From NCBI RefSeq assembly GCF_003610735.1, contig NZ_RAQM01000006.1, positions 146,274 to 210,273 on the forward strand: DNA of 64,000 bases. The letters are read 5' to 3'. Of this stretch, positions 57,701 through 64,000 are shown one piece after another. Under the pieces are notes generated by a model that saw only the letters and a list, made by a program, of their open reading frames with translations, was not told where the DNA came from and searched no databases. The stretch is from Tenacibaculum lutimaris. Lineage in GTDB: Bacteria; Bacteroidota; Bacteroidia; Flavobacteriales; Flavobacteriaceae. The position numbers were made by a program, and so were the translations under genes. Position 1 is the stretch's first letter. Every line of letters starts with the position of its first letter.

Positions 57701-59096
57701 AGCCGATGTACTTCGTAAGGCAATGGGTAAGAAACAAGCCGCAGTACTGGCAAAAATGAAACCTAAGTTTGTAAATCAAGCAAAAGCTAACGGTCATGAC
57801 GAAAAAGCCTTAGAAAAGATTTGGAAAGACTGGGAAGCATTTGCATCCTATGCCTTTAACAAATCGCACTCAACTTGTTATGCGTGGATTGCCTATCAAA
57901 CTGCTTATTTAAAGGCTCATTATCCTGCTGAGTATATGGCTGCAGTTCTTTCAAACAACATGAACGATATTAAATCTGTTTCATTTTTTATGGAAGAATG
58001 TAAACGAATGGGCTTAGAGGTTTTGGGGCCAGATGTAAATGAATCGTATGCTAAGTTTTCTGTAAACAAAGACGGTGCTGTTCGTTTTGGTATGGCAGCA
58101 ATTAAAGGTGTTGGTGGTTCTGCCGTAAAAGCTATTATTGATGAGCGTAAAGAAAACGGACATTACTCTTCTGTTTTTGATGTAGCAAAACGCGTGGATT
58201 TACGTGTAGCAAACAAAAAAGCATTTGAAGGATTAGTATTAGCTGGCGGATTTGATTCCTTTACCAGCACACATCGTGCTCAATATTATGTAAAAGATGA
58301 AAAAGGGCAAACTTTTTTAGAGAAAGCTATCCGTTTTGGGAATAAATATCAAGAAAATCAAAACTCTTCGCAAGTATCTTTATTTGGAGAAGCTTCAGAA
58401 GTTGACTTGCCAGAACCTCAAGTTCCAGAATGTGAAACATGGGGAACTATGGAATTATTAGCTCGTGAAAAGGAAGTCGTAGGAATGTATATATCTGCTC
58501 ATCCTCTAGATGATTTTAAAAATGAACTAAAGTTTTGCAACGCTAGCTTAGCACATTTTAAAAACATAGCTCAATATGAAGGTTTAGGTTTATCTTTCGC
58601 AGGAATTGTTACTGATGTTCAACATCGTGTGTCGAAAGCTGGAAAAGGATGGGCTTCTTTTATTATGGAAGATTACAATGATAGCTATGAGTTCAGAATT
58701 TTTGGAGAAGATTATTTAAAATTCAAACACTTTTTAGTTCCGAATTCATTCTTATTTATAAAAACAACGATCAAACCTGGGTGGACCAACAAAGAAGGAA
58801 TTAAAGGAGAGCCTAGAATCGGGTTTAATGAGTTTTTACTATTGCATGATATCATGGACAAAATGTGTAAAAAATTGACCATTAAAATTCCGTTACAAGA
58901 AGTAAAAGAAAACACTATTAAAGAGTTACAACACTTATTTGCTACTAACAAAGGTTCTCAAAGCTTATATTTTACTATTTGGGATACTGAAGAGAAAATT
59001 GAACTAAGTTTACCAAGTAGAACGACTAAAATTAAAGTGTCTAGTGAATTTTTAAAAGCTTTAGACGAGCAATTTATTAATTACAAATTGAATTAA
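54723..59096 (+). CDS. dnaE: DNA polymerase III alpha subunit with N-terminal exonuclease domain
   Basis: 1457 residues from the ATG at 54723 (MYLIFDTETTGL); an upstream TTG adds only two residues. The N-terminal about 190 residues are a DEDD 3'-5' exonuclease (DTETTG, then QNVGFDVNIMG, HNATADVEATTRC). A PHP domain starts near 258 (FAHLHNHTQYS), and the palm carries PDIDIDFDDEGR (about 686-697). The HhH, OB and tau-binding regions follow (HSTCYAWIAYQTAYLKAHYPAEYM near 1045-1070). It is the main replicative polymerase. The fused exonuclease is a feature of this phylum and could proofread in cis. It is monocistronic or linked to the next ORF (6 bp gap). Confidence 0.97.
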   Translation: MYLIFDTETTGLPKSWNAPITDTDNWPRAIQIAWQLHDELGNLVEHNDFLIQPDGFNIPYDAERIHGISTDLAIEQGIQLSEGLELFNNALQKTKFIVGQNVGFDVNIMGCEFHRLGVQNNLTELPVLDTCTEHTAEMCQIPGGRGGKFKLPTLTELHNHLFGTGFGEAHNATADVEATTRCFLELIRLRQYTEEQLDVPSDYFKRYTEANPNPIQVIGLKHLNLKKESEKIRKRKSSETEEATTISTAEGLAELEGVKFAHLHNHTQYSILQSTIQIGNIVNAAAKDNMSAVAMTDTGNMMAAFHFVQAVLGHNKAAEAANQEAIEKGETPTETILKPIVGCEFNICEDHTNKNQKDNGYQVVLLAKNKNGYHNLAKMSSIAFVDGFYYVPRIDKKIIEQYKEDVIVLTGNLYGEVPSKILNVGETQAEEALLWWKKQFGDDLYIELMRHGQEDERVVNETLLEFSKKHNVKIVATNNTFYLGKEDANAHDILLCVKDGEKQATPKGRGRGYRYGLPNDEYYFKSTEEMKKLFADLPEAIINIQEIVDKVEPFGLARDVLLPAFDIPEEFRDEKDLEDGGKRGENNFLRHLTYEGAKKRYGEITDSIRERLDFELDVIAKTGYPGYFLIVEDFIREARNMDVSVGPGRGSAAGSVVAYCLWITNIDPIQYDLLFERFLNPERVSMPDIDIDFDDEGRSRVMDYVIEKYGANQVAQIITYGTMAAKSSVRDTARVLDLPLFEADRIAKLIPGMKLAKIFSLDEAGLKAKLRSEEIEMVNELKAIADGNGLEAETINKARILEGSVRNTGIHACGVIITPDDITKFVPVSVAKDSDMYVTQFDNSVVESAGLLKMDFLGLKTLTLIKDTVKIVKARHGVELDPESFPIDDEETYALFQRGETVGIFQYESPGMQKYMRELKPTVFADLIAMNALYRPGPLEYIPSFIRRKHGDEEIQYDLPAMEEYLAETYGITVYQEQVMLLSQKLADFTKGEADVLRKAMGKKQAAVLAKMKPKFVNQAKANGHDEKALEKIWKDWEAFASYAFNKSHSTCYAWIAYQTAYLKAHYPAEYMAAVLSNNMNDIKSVSFFMEECKRMGLEVLGPDVNESYAKFSVNKDGAVRFGMAAIKGVGGSAVKAIIDERKENGHYSSVFDVAKRVDLRVANKKAFEGLVLAGGFDSFTSTHRAQYYVKDEKGQTFLEKAIRFGNKYQENQNSSQVSLFGEASEVDLPEPQVPECETWGTMELLAREKEVVGMYISAHPLDDFKNELKFCNASLAHFKNIAQYEGLGLSFAGIVTDVQHRVSKAGKGWASFIMEDYNDSYEFRIFGEDYLKFKHFLVPNSFLFIKTTIKPGWTNKEGIKGEPRIGFNEFLLLHDIMDKMCKKLTIKIPLQEVKENTIKELQHLFATNKGSQSLYFTIWDTEEKIELSLPSRTTKIKVSSEFLKALDEQFINYKLN

Positions 59097-59102
59097 CCAT
59101 AA

Positions 59103-59459
59103 ATGCTACCTAGCTATCAAAATAGCGTTGATTTACTAAATAATGTAGCTAATACCAAGTTATACAAAGATCTTATTATTCAACTTAACAAAGATCTTAA
59201 CTTAACCGGTATTGACGTTGCTTTTTTAGAAGATTATTCACCTACACAATTAAAAGAAGCGCTTCAAAAATTGATGAAAGAATTAATTCAATATGATTTT
59301 AATTCTTATACGAACCTATTATATCGTATTGATGTTTCTGAAAGAGAAATGCAAAATATTGAGTCAACTAATATTGATGAGTATTCTGAAAATGCTACTT
59401 TCTTAATTTTAAAAAGAGTTTGGAAAAAAGTATGGTTTAAACATCAGTTTTCTGGGTAG
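59103..59459 (+). CDS. Small protein of unknown function after dnaE
   Basis: 118 residues (MLPSYQNSVDLLNNVANTK), mostly helical, acidic in the middle and ending KKVWFKHQFSG. No family was recognised. It starts 6 bp after the dnaE stop, so it is co-transcribed, and it overlaps the 3' end of gldA on the other strand by 23 bp. Confidence 0.75.
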   Translation: MLPSYQNSVDLLNNVANTKLYKDLIIQLNKDLNLTGIDVAFLEDYSPTQLKEALQKLMKELIQYDFNSYTNLLYRIDVSEREMQNIESTNIDEYSENATFLILKRVWKKVWFKHQFSG

Positions 59460-60345
59460 TCAACTCTCTAAACAAGCTTTCTAAATTTTTATTTTCAGTA
59501 TTTAAACCGAGGATTTTTAATCCGTTTTCTTGAGCAAAATCGAAAATTACAGGACGCATATCTTCAGTAGTCTCAAAAGTTAAAATCCAGTTGTTTTCTA
59601 CAGTATTTTTAAAGGCTTTAATATTAGGTAATCGTTTAATAAACTGCTCTTCTAGTTTATAATCAAAAGTTACTCGTATAACTTGTTTCGCATCTGTTTT
59701 TAATTCTGATATCGGCTTATCAATTACTATTTCTCCTTTGTTTATTATAATGACACGATCACAAACTGCCTCTACTTCTTGCATAATATGTGTAGATAGT
59801 AAAACCGTTTTATCTTTACCTAATTCTTTGATTAATTCACGAATTTCAACCAGTTGGTTAGGATCTAACCCCGTGGTAGGTTCATCTAAAATCAATACTT
59901 CCGGATTGTGTAAAATAGCTGCTGCTAATCCAACACGTTGACGGTATCCTTTGGACAATTGATTGATTTTTTTATGTGATTCTACCGATAAACCTACTTG
60001 CTCAATTACCTCAGCAACCTTAACCTTATCAACCTTATGTAAAGATGCTTGAAATTGTAGATATTCTTTAACATACATATCTAAGTACAATGGGTTATGC
60101 TCCGGTAAATATCCTATCTTTTTTTGAGCTTCAATAGGATTTGTAATTACATTTATACCACTTACCAAAACACTTCCATTTGATGGCTGAATAAAACCTG
60201 TTAAGATTTTCATCGTAGTTGATTTCCCTGCTCCATTTGGCCCCAAAAACCCTACTATTTCTCCTTTTTTAGCTTCAAAAGAAATAGCGTTTACTGCTTT
60301 TTGTGCTCCGTAAGTTTTTGATATTTCAGTAAGTTGTATTGACAT
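59437..60345 (-). CDS. gldA: Gliding motility ABC transporter ATP-binding protein GldA
   Basis: 302 residues. The ABC signatures are complete: Walker A GPNGAGKSTTM (about 36-46), the LSKGYRQRVGLAAAI signature (about 131-145), Walker B VLILDEPTTGLDP and the STHIMQEVEAV switch. The C-terminal extension (about 215-302) matches GldA. With GldF and GldG it forms an ABC exporter needed for gliding motility in F. johnsoniae; those partners are not in this window. The gene stands alone and overlaps the ORF after dnaE by 23 bp. Confidence 0.9.
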   Translation of the reverse strand: MSIQLTEISKTYGAQKAVNAISFEAKKGEIVGFLGPNGAGKSTTMKILTGFIQPSNGSVLVSGINVITNPIEAQKKIGYLPEHNPLYLDMYVKEYLQFQASLHKVDKVKVAEVIEQVGLSVESHKKINQLSKGYRQRVGLAAAILHNPEVLILDEPTTGLDPNQLVEIRELIKELGKDKTVLLSTHIMQEVEAVCDRVIIINKGEIVIDKPISELKTDAKQVIRVTFDYKLEEQFIKRLPNIKAFKNTVENNWILTFETTEDMRPVIFDFAQENGLKILGLNTENKNLESLFRELTTQKTDV

Positions 60346-60408
60346 GCTTTTAGATTAATAGATTTTTAGATAAAAGATTCGGGGCTTATTTACTTTAACC
60401 TTATCCCC

Positions 60409-60900
60409 TTAATCTTTTCTCTTTTCGTAAGAAACGAAACTGTAATCATATTTATTTTTCTCGTCTGCTTTAAAATCTTCTCTAGCTACTTCTTTCCAAA
60501 CAGTTTTATCTATCTCTGGAAAAAAAGCGTCTGCCTCAAAATTGTGATGAACAATAGTTATATCTAAACGATCTACTAAGTCTTGTTCTAAAGCTTGCTT
60601 ATAAATTTGAGCTCCTCCTATGATGAATGCATTATTTCCTTTTGTAAGTTCTATTGCGTGTTCTATAGTATTCGCTATTAAACAACCATCTTTAAAATAA
60701 TCATTATTTCTGGTAATAATAATAGATGTACGATTAGGTAACGGCTTACCTATACTTTCAAAGGTATTTCGTCCCATTAAAATATGATGCCCAGAAGTAA
60801 TTTGTTTAAAACGTTTTAAATCGGCAGGTAAGTACCAAATTAAGTCATTATCTTTTCCTAAAGCATTATTTTTTGCAATTGCAGCAATAAGTGTAATCAT
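60409..60900 (-). CDS. folA: Dihydrofolate reductase
   Basis: 163 residues, chromosomal type. Motifs are MITLIAAIAKNNALGKDNDLIWYLPADLKRFKQ (the acidic active-site residue is D in LPADLKRF), GRNTFESIGKPLPNRTSIIITR and IIGGAQIYKQAL. It reduces dihydrofolate to tetrahydrofolate with NADPH. It lies in the same direction as thyA, with a small ORF between, so folate recycling and dTMP synthesis are kept together. Confidence 0.97.
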   Translation of the reverse strand: MITLIAAIAKNNALGKDNDLIWYLPADLKRFKQITSGHHILMGRNTFESIGKPLPNRTSIIITRNNDYFKDGCLIANTIEHAIELTKGNNAFIIGGAQIYKQALEQDLVDRLDITIVHHNFEADAFFPEIDKTVWKEVAREDFKADEKNKYDYSFVSYEKRKD

Positions 60901-60918
60901 AAATCTTTGTTGAAGGGT

Positions 60919-61095
60919 TTACATGCTTTTAACCCACTCTTTAATATATCCTGTAAGATCTCTTTTCTCTATAATCACTTCTTCAGTGCTAATATTATCT
61001 ACTAAAGTATGAATAGCTTTTAATACATTTTCATCTTGAATATCTGCTATTTTTTCATAGAGAGCATCCTTTAAGGTATCGATATCTGTGGTCAT
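60919..61095 (-). CDS. 58-residue protein of unknown function between folA and thyA
   Basis: The frame from the ATG at 61095 reads MTTDIDTLKDALYEKIADIQ and continues helical to EWVKSM, 58 residues. Codon use resembles the neighbours, and it lies 18 bp before folA and 64 bp after thyA on the same strand. It resembles small antitoxin-like or regulator-like helical proteins in length and charge, but no toxin partner is adjacent, so I give no function. Confidence 0.55.
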   Translation of the reverse strand: MTTDIDTLKDALYEKIADIQDENVLKAIHTLVDNISTEEVIIEKRDLTGYIKEWVKSM

Positions 61096-61159
61096 TTTTT
61101 ATAGATTTTAGCTGGTTTTCTACAAATTTACTAAACAAACTACAAAAAATAAAGTTAAA

Positions 61160-61984
61160 TTATACAGCTACAATTCCTTTGATATGAGGATGCGGGTTAT
61201 AATCAATCAACTCAAAATCTTCAAAAGTAAAATCTTCTATATTCTTAACCTCAGGGTTGATTTTCATTTTTGGTAACGGCCTTGGGTCACGTGATAACTG
61301 TAATTCTAATTGCTCCATATGGTTGTTATAAATATGTGCATCTCCAAAAGTATGAATAAACTCTCCAGCCTCATAACCGCAAACTTGAGCGACCATCATT
61401 GTAAACAATGCGTATGATGCAATGTTAAACGGTACTCCTAGAAAAATATCTGCACTGCGCTGATATAATTGACATGAAAGTTTACCATCAGCTACATAAA
61501 ACTGAAAAAAGGCATGACAAGGAGGAAGTGCTGCTTTACCATTCGCTACGTTTTCTGCAAACGATTTAGATGTATCTGGCAACACTGACGGATTCCATGC
61601 AGACACTAACATTCTACGGCTATTAGGATTACTTTTTAAGGTTTCAATTACTTCTTTTAATTGATCTATTTCATCACTATTCCAATTGCGCCATTGATGA
61701 CCATATACCGGACCTAAATCACCTTTTTCATCAGCCCATTCGTTCCAAATACGCACTCCATTTTCCTGAAGATATTTAACATTCGTGTCACCTTTAATAA
61801 ACCACAATAATTCATAAATAATCGACTTTAAATGTAATTTTTTAGTCGTCACCATTGGAAAACCCTCACTTAAATCAAATCGTATTTGATAACCAAAAAC
61901 ACTTTTGGTTCCCGTTCCTGTTCTATCTCCTTTTTCGTTTCCGTTGTCTAAAACGTGTTGTACTAAATCTAAATACTGCTTCAT
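61160..61984 (-). CDS. thyA: Thymidylate synthase
   Basis: 274 residues. The catalytic cysteine is in [12 protein letters not shown] (about 155), with the [10 protein letters not shown]-terminal loop, [23 protein letters not shown], and [15 protein letters not shown] near the end. It converts dUMP to dTMP using methylene-tetrahydrofolate and yields dihydrofolate, which FolA then reduces. It is of normal length. Confidence 0.98.
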   Translation of the reverse strand: MKQYLDLVQHVLDNGNEKGDRTGTGTKSVFGYQIRFDLSEGFPMVTTKKLHLKSIIYELLWFIKGDTNVKYLQENGVRIWNEWADEKGDLGPVYGHQWRNWNSDEIDQLKEVIETLKSNPNSRRMLVSAWNPSVLPDTSKSFAENVANGKAALPPCHAFFQFYVADGKLSCQLYQRSADIFLGVPFNIASYALFTMMVAQVCGYEAGEFIHTFGDAHIYNNHMEQLELQLSRDPRPLPKMKINPEVKNIEDFTFEDFELIDYNPHPHIKGIVAV

Positions 61985-62039
61985 CCTTCTCCGTTTAATC
62001 GTTAAACCTTTATGTTATAAAACAAAGTAAAAATAAAAA

Positions 62040-62064
62040 AGCATCTACACAAAATGTAGATGCT
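62040..62064 (-). terminator. Terminator of the CNT nucleoside transporter gene
   Basis: AGCATCTACA and TGTAGATGCT pair around a 5-base loop and are followed on the minus strand by six T. It lies 57 bp after the transporter stop and before thyA. Confidence 0.88.
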
Positions 62065-62120
62065 CTTTAAAATTATATTAATAAGTTATTAACTTTTTAT
62101 CTGTCTCTTGCAACTCACTA

Positions 62121-63866
62121 CTAACCTATAATCATTCCTGCTATAGTTGCCGACATTAATGAAGCAATAGTTCCTCCAATTAATGCTTTCATTCCGAATT
62201 CTGATAAGTTTTTACGCTGACCTGGAGCTAAAGAACCAATACCTCCAATTTGGATACCAATTGAAGCAAAGTTTGCGAATCCACACAACATATAAGTTGC
62301 CATAATAATAGACTTATTGTATGTTAAATGTGTTGCACTCGCTGCATTTTTTAAATCTGCTAACTGAATATAGCCTACAAACTCACTTGCTGCCAACTTA
62401 ACACCTAATAACTGTCCCATTAACGCCATATCTTCTTTTGCCACACCAATTAACCACATTAATGGTGCAAAAGCATATCCTAAAATAAACTCTAAGGACA
62501 ATGCCTCATATGGTGTTACACTAGCAATTAACTCATTCAAAGATGTAAACTTCCAACTGAAATACTCAATTCCATCAAAACCTCCAATTCCTCCTAAAAT
62601 TCCATTAATCATTGCAATAAAAGCAATAAACACTAATAGCATAGCTGCTACGTTCATAGCTAATTGTAAACCTTCTGTTGTTCCGTTTGCAATAGCATCT
62701 AAAATATTTGAACCTATTTTTTCTGACGATACTTGTACATCTGTATTTACCTCTTCAGTTTGTGGATATAATATCTTTGAAATAATAATTGCTCCTGGTG
62801 CTGCCATAACAGATGCTGCTAACAAGTGTTTTGCATATAGCAATCGTAATGCTTCATCATCTCCTCCTAAGAAACCAATGTACGCAGCTAACACTGCTCC
62901 AGCCACAGTTGCCATTCCTCCTATCATTACTAATAAGATCTCAGAACGGTTCATCTTTTCTAAATATGCCTTAATTAATAAAGGCGCTTCTGTTTGCCCT
63001 AAAAAGATATTTCCTGCTACCGATAAACTCTCTGCTCCTGAAATTTTAAGGATTTTTGATAAAACCATCGCAAAAATCTTAACAATGAATTGAATAACAC
63101 CTAGGTAAAATAAAAGTGAAGTTAATGCTGAGAAGAATATAATTGTTGGTAATACTTGAAAAGCAAAAATGAACCCGAAAGAATCCATATCAGCTACCAA
63201 ACCACTGAATAAAAACTCACTTCCTGCCCTTGTAAAATCTAACACACTTACAAATAAACTTCCTACCAACTCGAATGCTTTTTGTACAAAAGGAATTTTT
63301 AATACTCCTACAGCAATCAATAATTGAAAGGCTAATCCTAATCCTACTATTTTCCAATCAATCGCTCTTCTATTAGCACTAAATAAGAAAGCTAAAATTA
63401 ATAATGAAACCATTCCTAAAACTCCCCTCCACAAACTCTGAAAAGAAAAGCCTTGACTCGGAATTATTTCACTCACTTTTTGTTCAGCTTCTTCAGCTTC
63501 AATAACTGAAACTACTACTGGCTCTGTTGTAAACTTATACAACACGTTTTTCTCAGAAAGTATTAATCCGTCTTCTGCTAATTCAACCACATTGTAATAC
63601 CGAACAGTATCGTTAGGTTGGTTGTAATTAAAAATTAATAAGTTGTTTTGATGAATATAGTTTCCTGAAGCTTGTAAACTATCTTTATCAACTAATGAAT
63701 AGTTGAATTTTCCTTCTGACAGATTAAGAATATCTGCAGGATTTATCGTAACAATTGAATCTCCTTCAGTTGTTGTGATTGATGAGAAATTCCACTTTTT
63801 TTCAATGCTTTGACCAAAAGTTATCATCGTAACGCAAAGCATTATGAAAGTAAATAGTTTCTTCAT
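62121..63866 (-). CDS. NupC-family (CNT) nucleoside transporter with exported N-terminal domain
   Basis: 581 residues. A signal peptide (MKKLFTFIMLCVTMITFG, then QSIEK) is followed by about 115 residues of beta-rich lipocalin-like sequence (DILNLSEGKFNYSLVD), then the CNT transporter from about 145 on with its usual about 9 helices (GNIFLGQTEAPLLIKAYLEKMNRSE, MATYMLCGFANFASIGIQIGG). It moves nucleosides with Na+ or H+. The N-terminal periplasmic part is extra compared with NupC of E. coli and may bind or sense something at the membrane surface. It starts 15 bp after the gene to its right, so they may be co-transcribed. Confidence 0.88.
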   Translation of the reverse strand: MKKLFTFIMLCVTMITFGQSIEKKWNFSSITTTEGDSIVTINPADILNLSEGKFNYSLVDKDSLQASGNYIHQNNLLIFNYNQPNDTVRYYNVVELAEDGLILSEKNVLYKFTTEPVVVSVIEAEEAEQKVSEIIPSQGFSFQSLWRGVLGMVSLLILAFLFSANRRAIDWKIVGLGLAFQLLIAVGVLKIPFVQKAFELVGSLFVSVLDFTRAGSEFLFSGLVADMDSFGFIFAFQVLPTIIFFSALTSLLFYLGVIQFIVKIFAMVLSKILKISGAESLSVAGNIFLGQTEAPLLIKAYLEKMNRSEILLVMIGGMATVAGAVLAAYIGFLGGDDEALRLLYAKHLLAASVMAAPGAIIISKILYPQTEEVNTDVQVSSEKIGSNILDAIANGTTEGLQLAMNVAAMLLVFIAFIAMINGILGGIGGFDGIEYFSWKFTSLNELIASVTPYEALSLEFILGYAFAPLMWLIGVAKEDMALMGQLLGVKLAASEFVGYIQLADLKNAASATHLTYNKSIIMATYMLCGFANFASIGIQIGGIGSLAPGQRKNLSEFGMKALIGGTIASLMSATIAGMIIG

Positions 63867-63881
63867 TTTAAATAATTTTAA

Positions 63882-64000
63882 TTAAGAACGTTTGCTGATT
63901 TCATCACGGATTTTAGCCGCCAACTCATAGTTTTCGTTTGTTACAGCTTCGTTAAGTTGTTCGTGCAATTCTTCTAGAGATAAGTGTGAATAGTAGTCTT
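63882..64000 (-). CDS. Bifunctional nuclease family protein, C-terminal part only
   Basis: Only the last 39 codons are inside the window (SHLSLEELHEQLNEAV then AAKIRDEISKRS). This is a UvrB/UvrC-type motif such as ends DUF151 bifunctional nuclease proteins of Bacteroidota. The start and nuclease domain lie beyond 64000. The stop is 15 bp before the CNT transporter gene. The family assignment rests on this tail alone. Confidence 0.6.
   Translation of the reverse strand, partial: DYYSHLSLEELHEQLNEAVTNENYELAAKIRDEISKRS

Noticed and set aside
1-64000. Defence system, prophage, integron or transposon
   Set aside because: No transposase, integrase, phage structural, restriction-modification, toxin-antitoxin pair or CRISPR components were found among the readable genes.

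Overview
This 64 kb, AT-rich window comes from a marine-type flavobacterium (Bacteroidota, Flavobacteriaceae; Tenacibaculum or Polaribacter are plausible neighbours, a judgement from overall protein character only). The evidence is GldA, a PorP/SprF protein beside a giant protein with a type IX secretion (T9SS) type B sorting domain, Bacteroidota promoter elements (TTG about 17-23 bases ahead of TAnnTTTG), M56/BlaI pairs, DUF3857 transglutaminase-like proteins, and a DnaE carrying an N-terminal exonuclease. There is no clear prophage, insertion sequence, CRISPR array or known defence island.

Region by region. 1-5749 (minus) is the 5' part of a giant secreted protein made of two PKD plus BspA-type repeat blocks followed by tandem Fn3-like modules; its 3' end lies outside the window. 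Behind it sit a membrane-bound TPR/AraC regulator and a soluble AraC regulator. 8649-15441 (minus) is a five-gene RND efflux operon that starts with a GbsR/MarR-type regulator under a perfect inverted-repeat operator and ends with a TetR regulator. 15556-16596 is a META/DUF4377 lipoprotein. 17194-27051 (plus) is a SprB-like adhesin, SprF-like and OmpA-like operon. 27109-30502 (minus) has cardiolipin synthase and two flavin oxidoreductases that share a promoter box. 30751-32321 has tRNA-Leu and an M20 peptidase.

32360-33579 is a two-gene envelope pair, divergent from a BlaI/M56 protease operon whose promoter is overlaid by operators. 36391-37491 is a DUF4407 gene broken by a stop codon. 37561-43461 is a row of three DUF3857/transglutaminase-like proteins, two lacking the catalytic cysteine. 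43476-46977 is an Lrp regulator, a Cys/Met-type PLP enzyme and an NhaC-type transporter, a likely amino-acid (perhaps methionine) use module. 47033-49247 is a porin with a small membrane protein.

The rest is mostly housekeeping: RNase HII, nucleoid-associated protein, PhnA, GNAT, RimM, ribosomal protein S16, cold-shock protein, DnaE, GldA, DHFR, thymidylate synthase, a CNT nucleoside transporter and the end of a bifunctional nuclease. The efflux operon and the envelope genes are independent units. folA, a 58-residue ORF and thyA lie together and serve dTMP/folate metabolism. GldA and the adhesin operon both relate to gliding and T9SS biology.

The least expected items are regulatory: the 33-bp direct-repeat box placed identically ahead of two flavin-enzyme promoters (with a 38-residue ORF behind one of them), and the BlaI-type dyads that coincide with the -33 and -7 elements.
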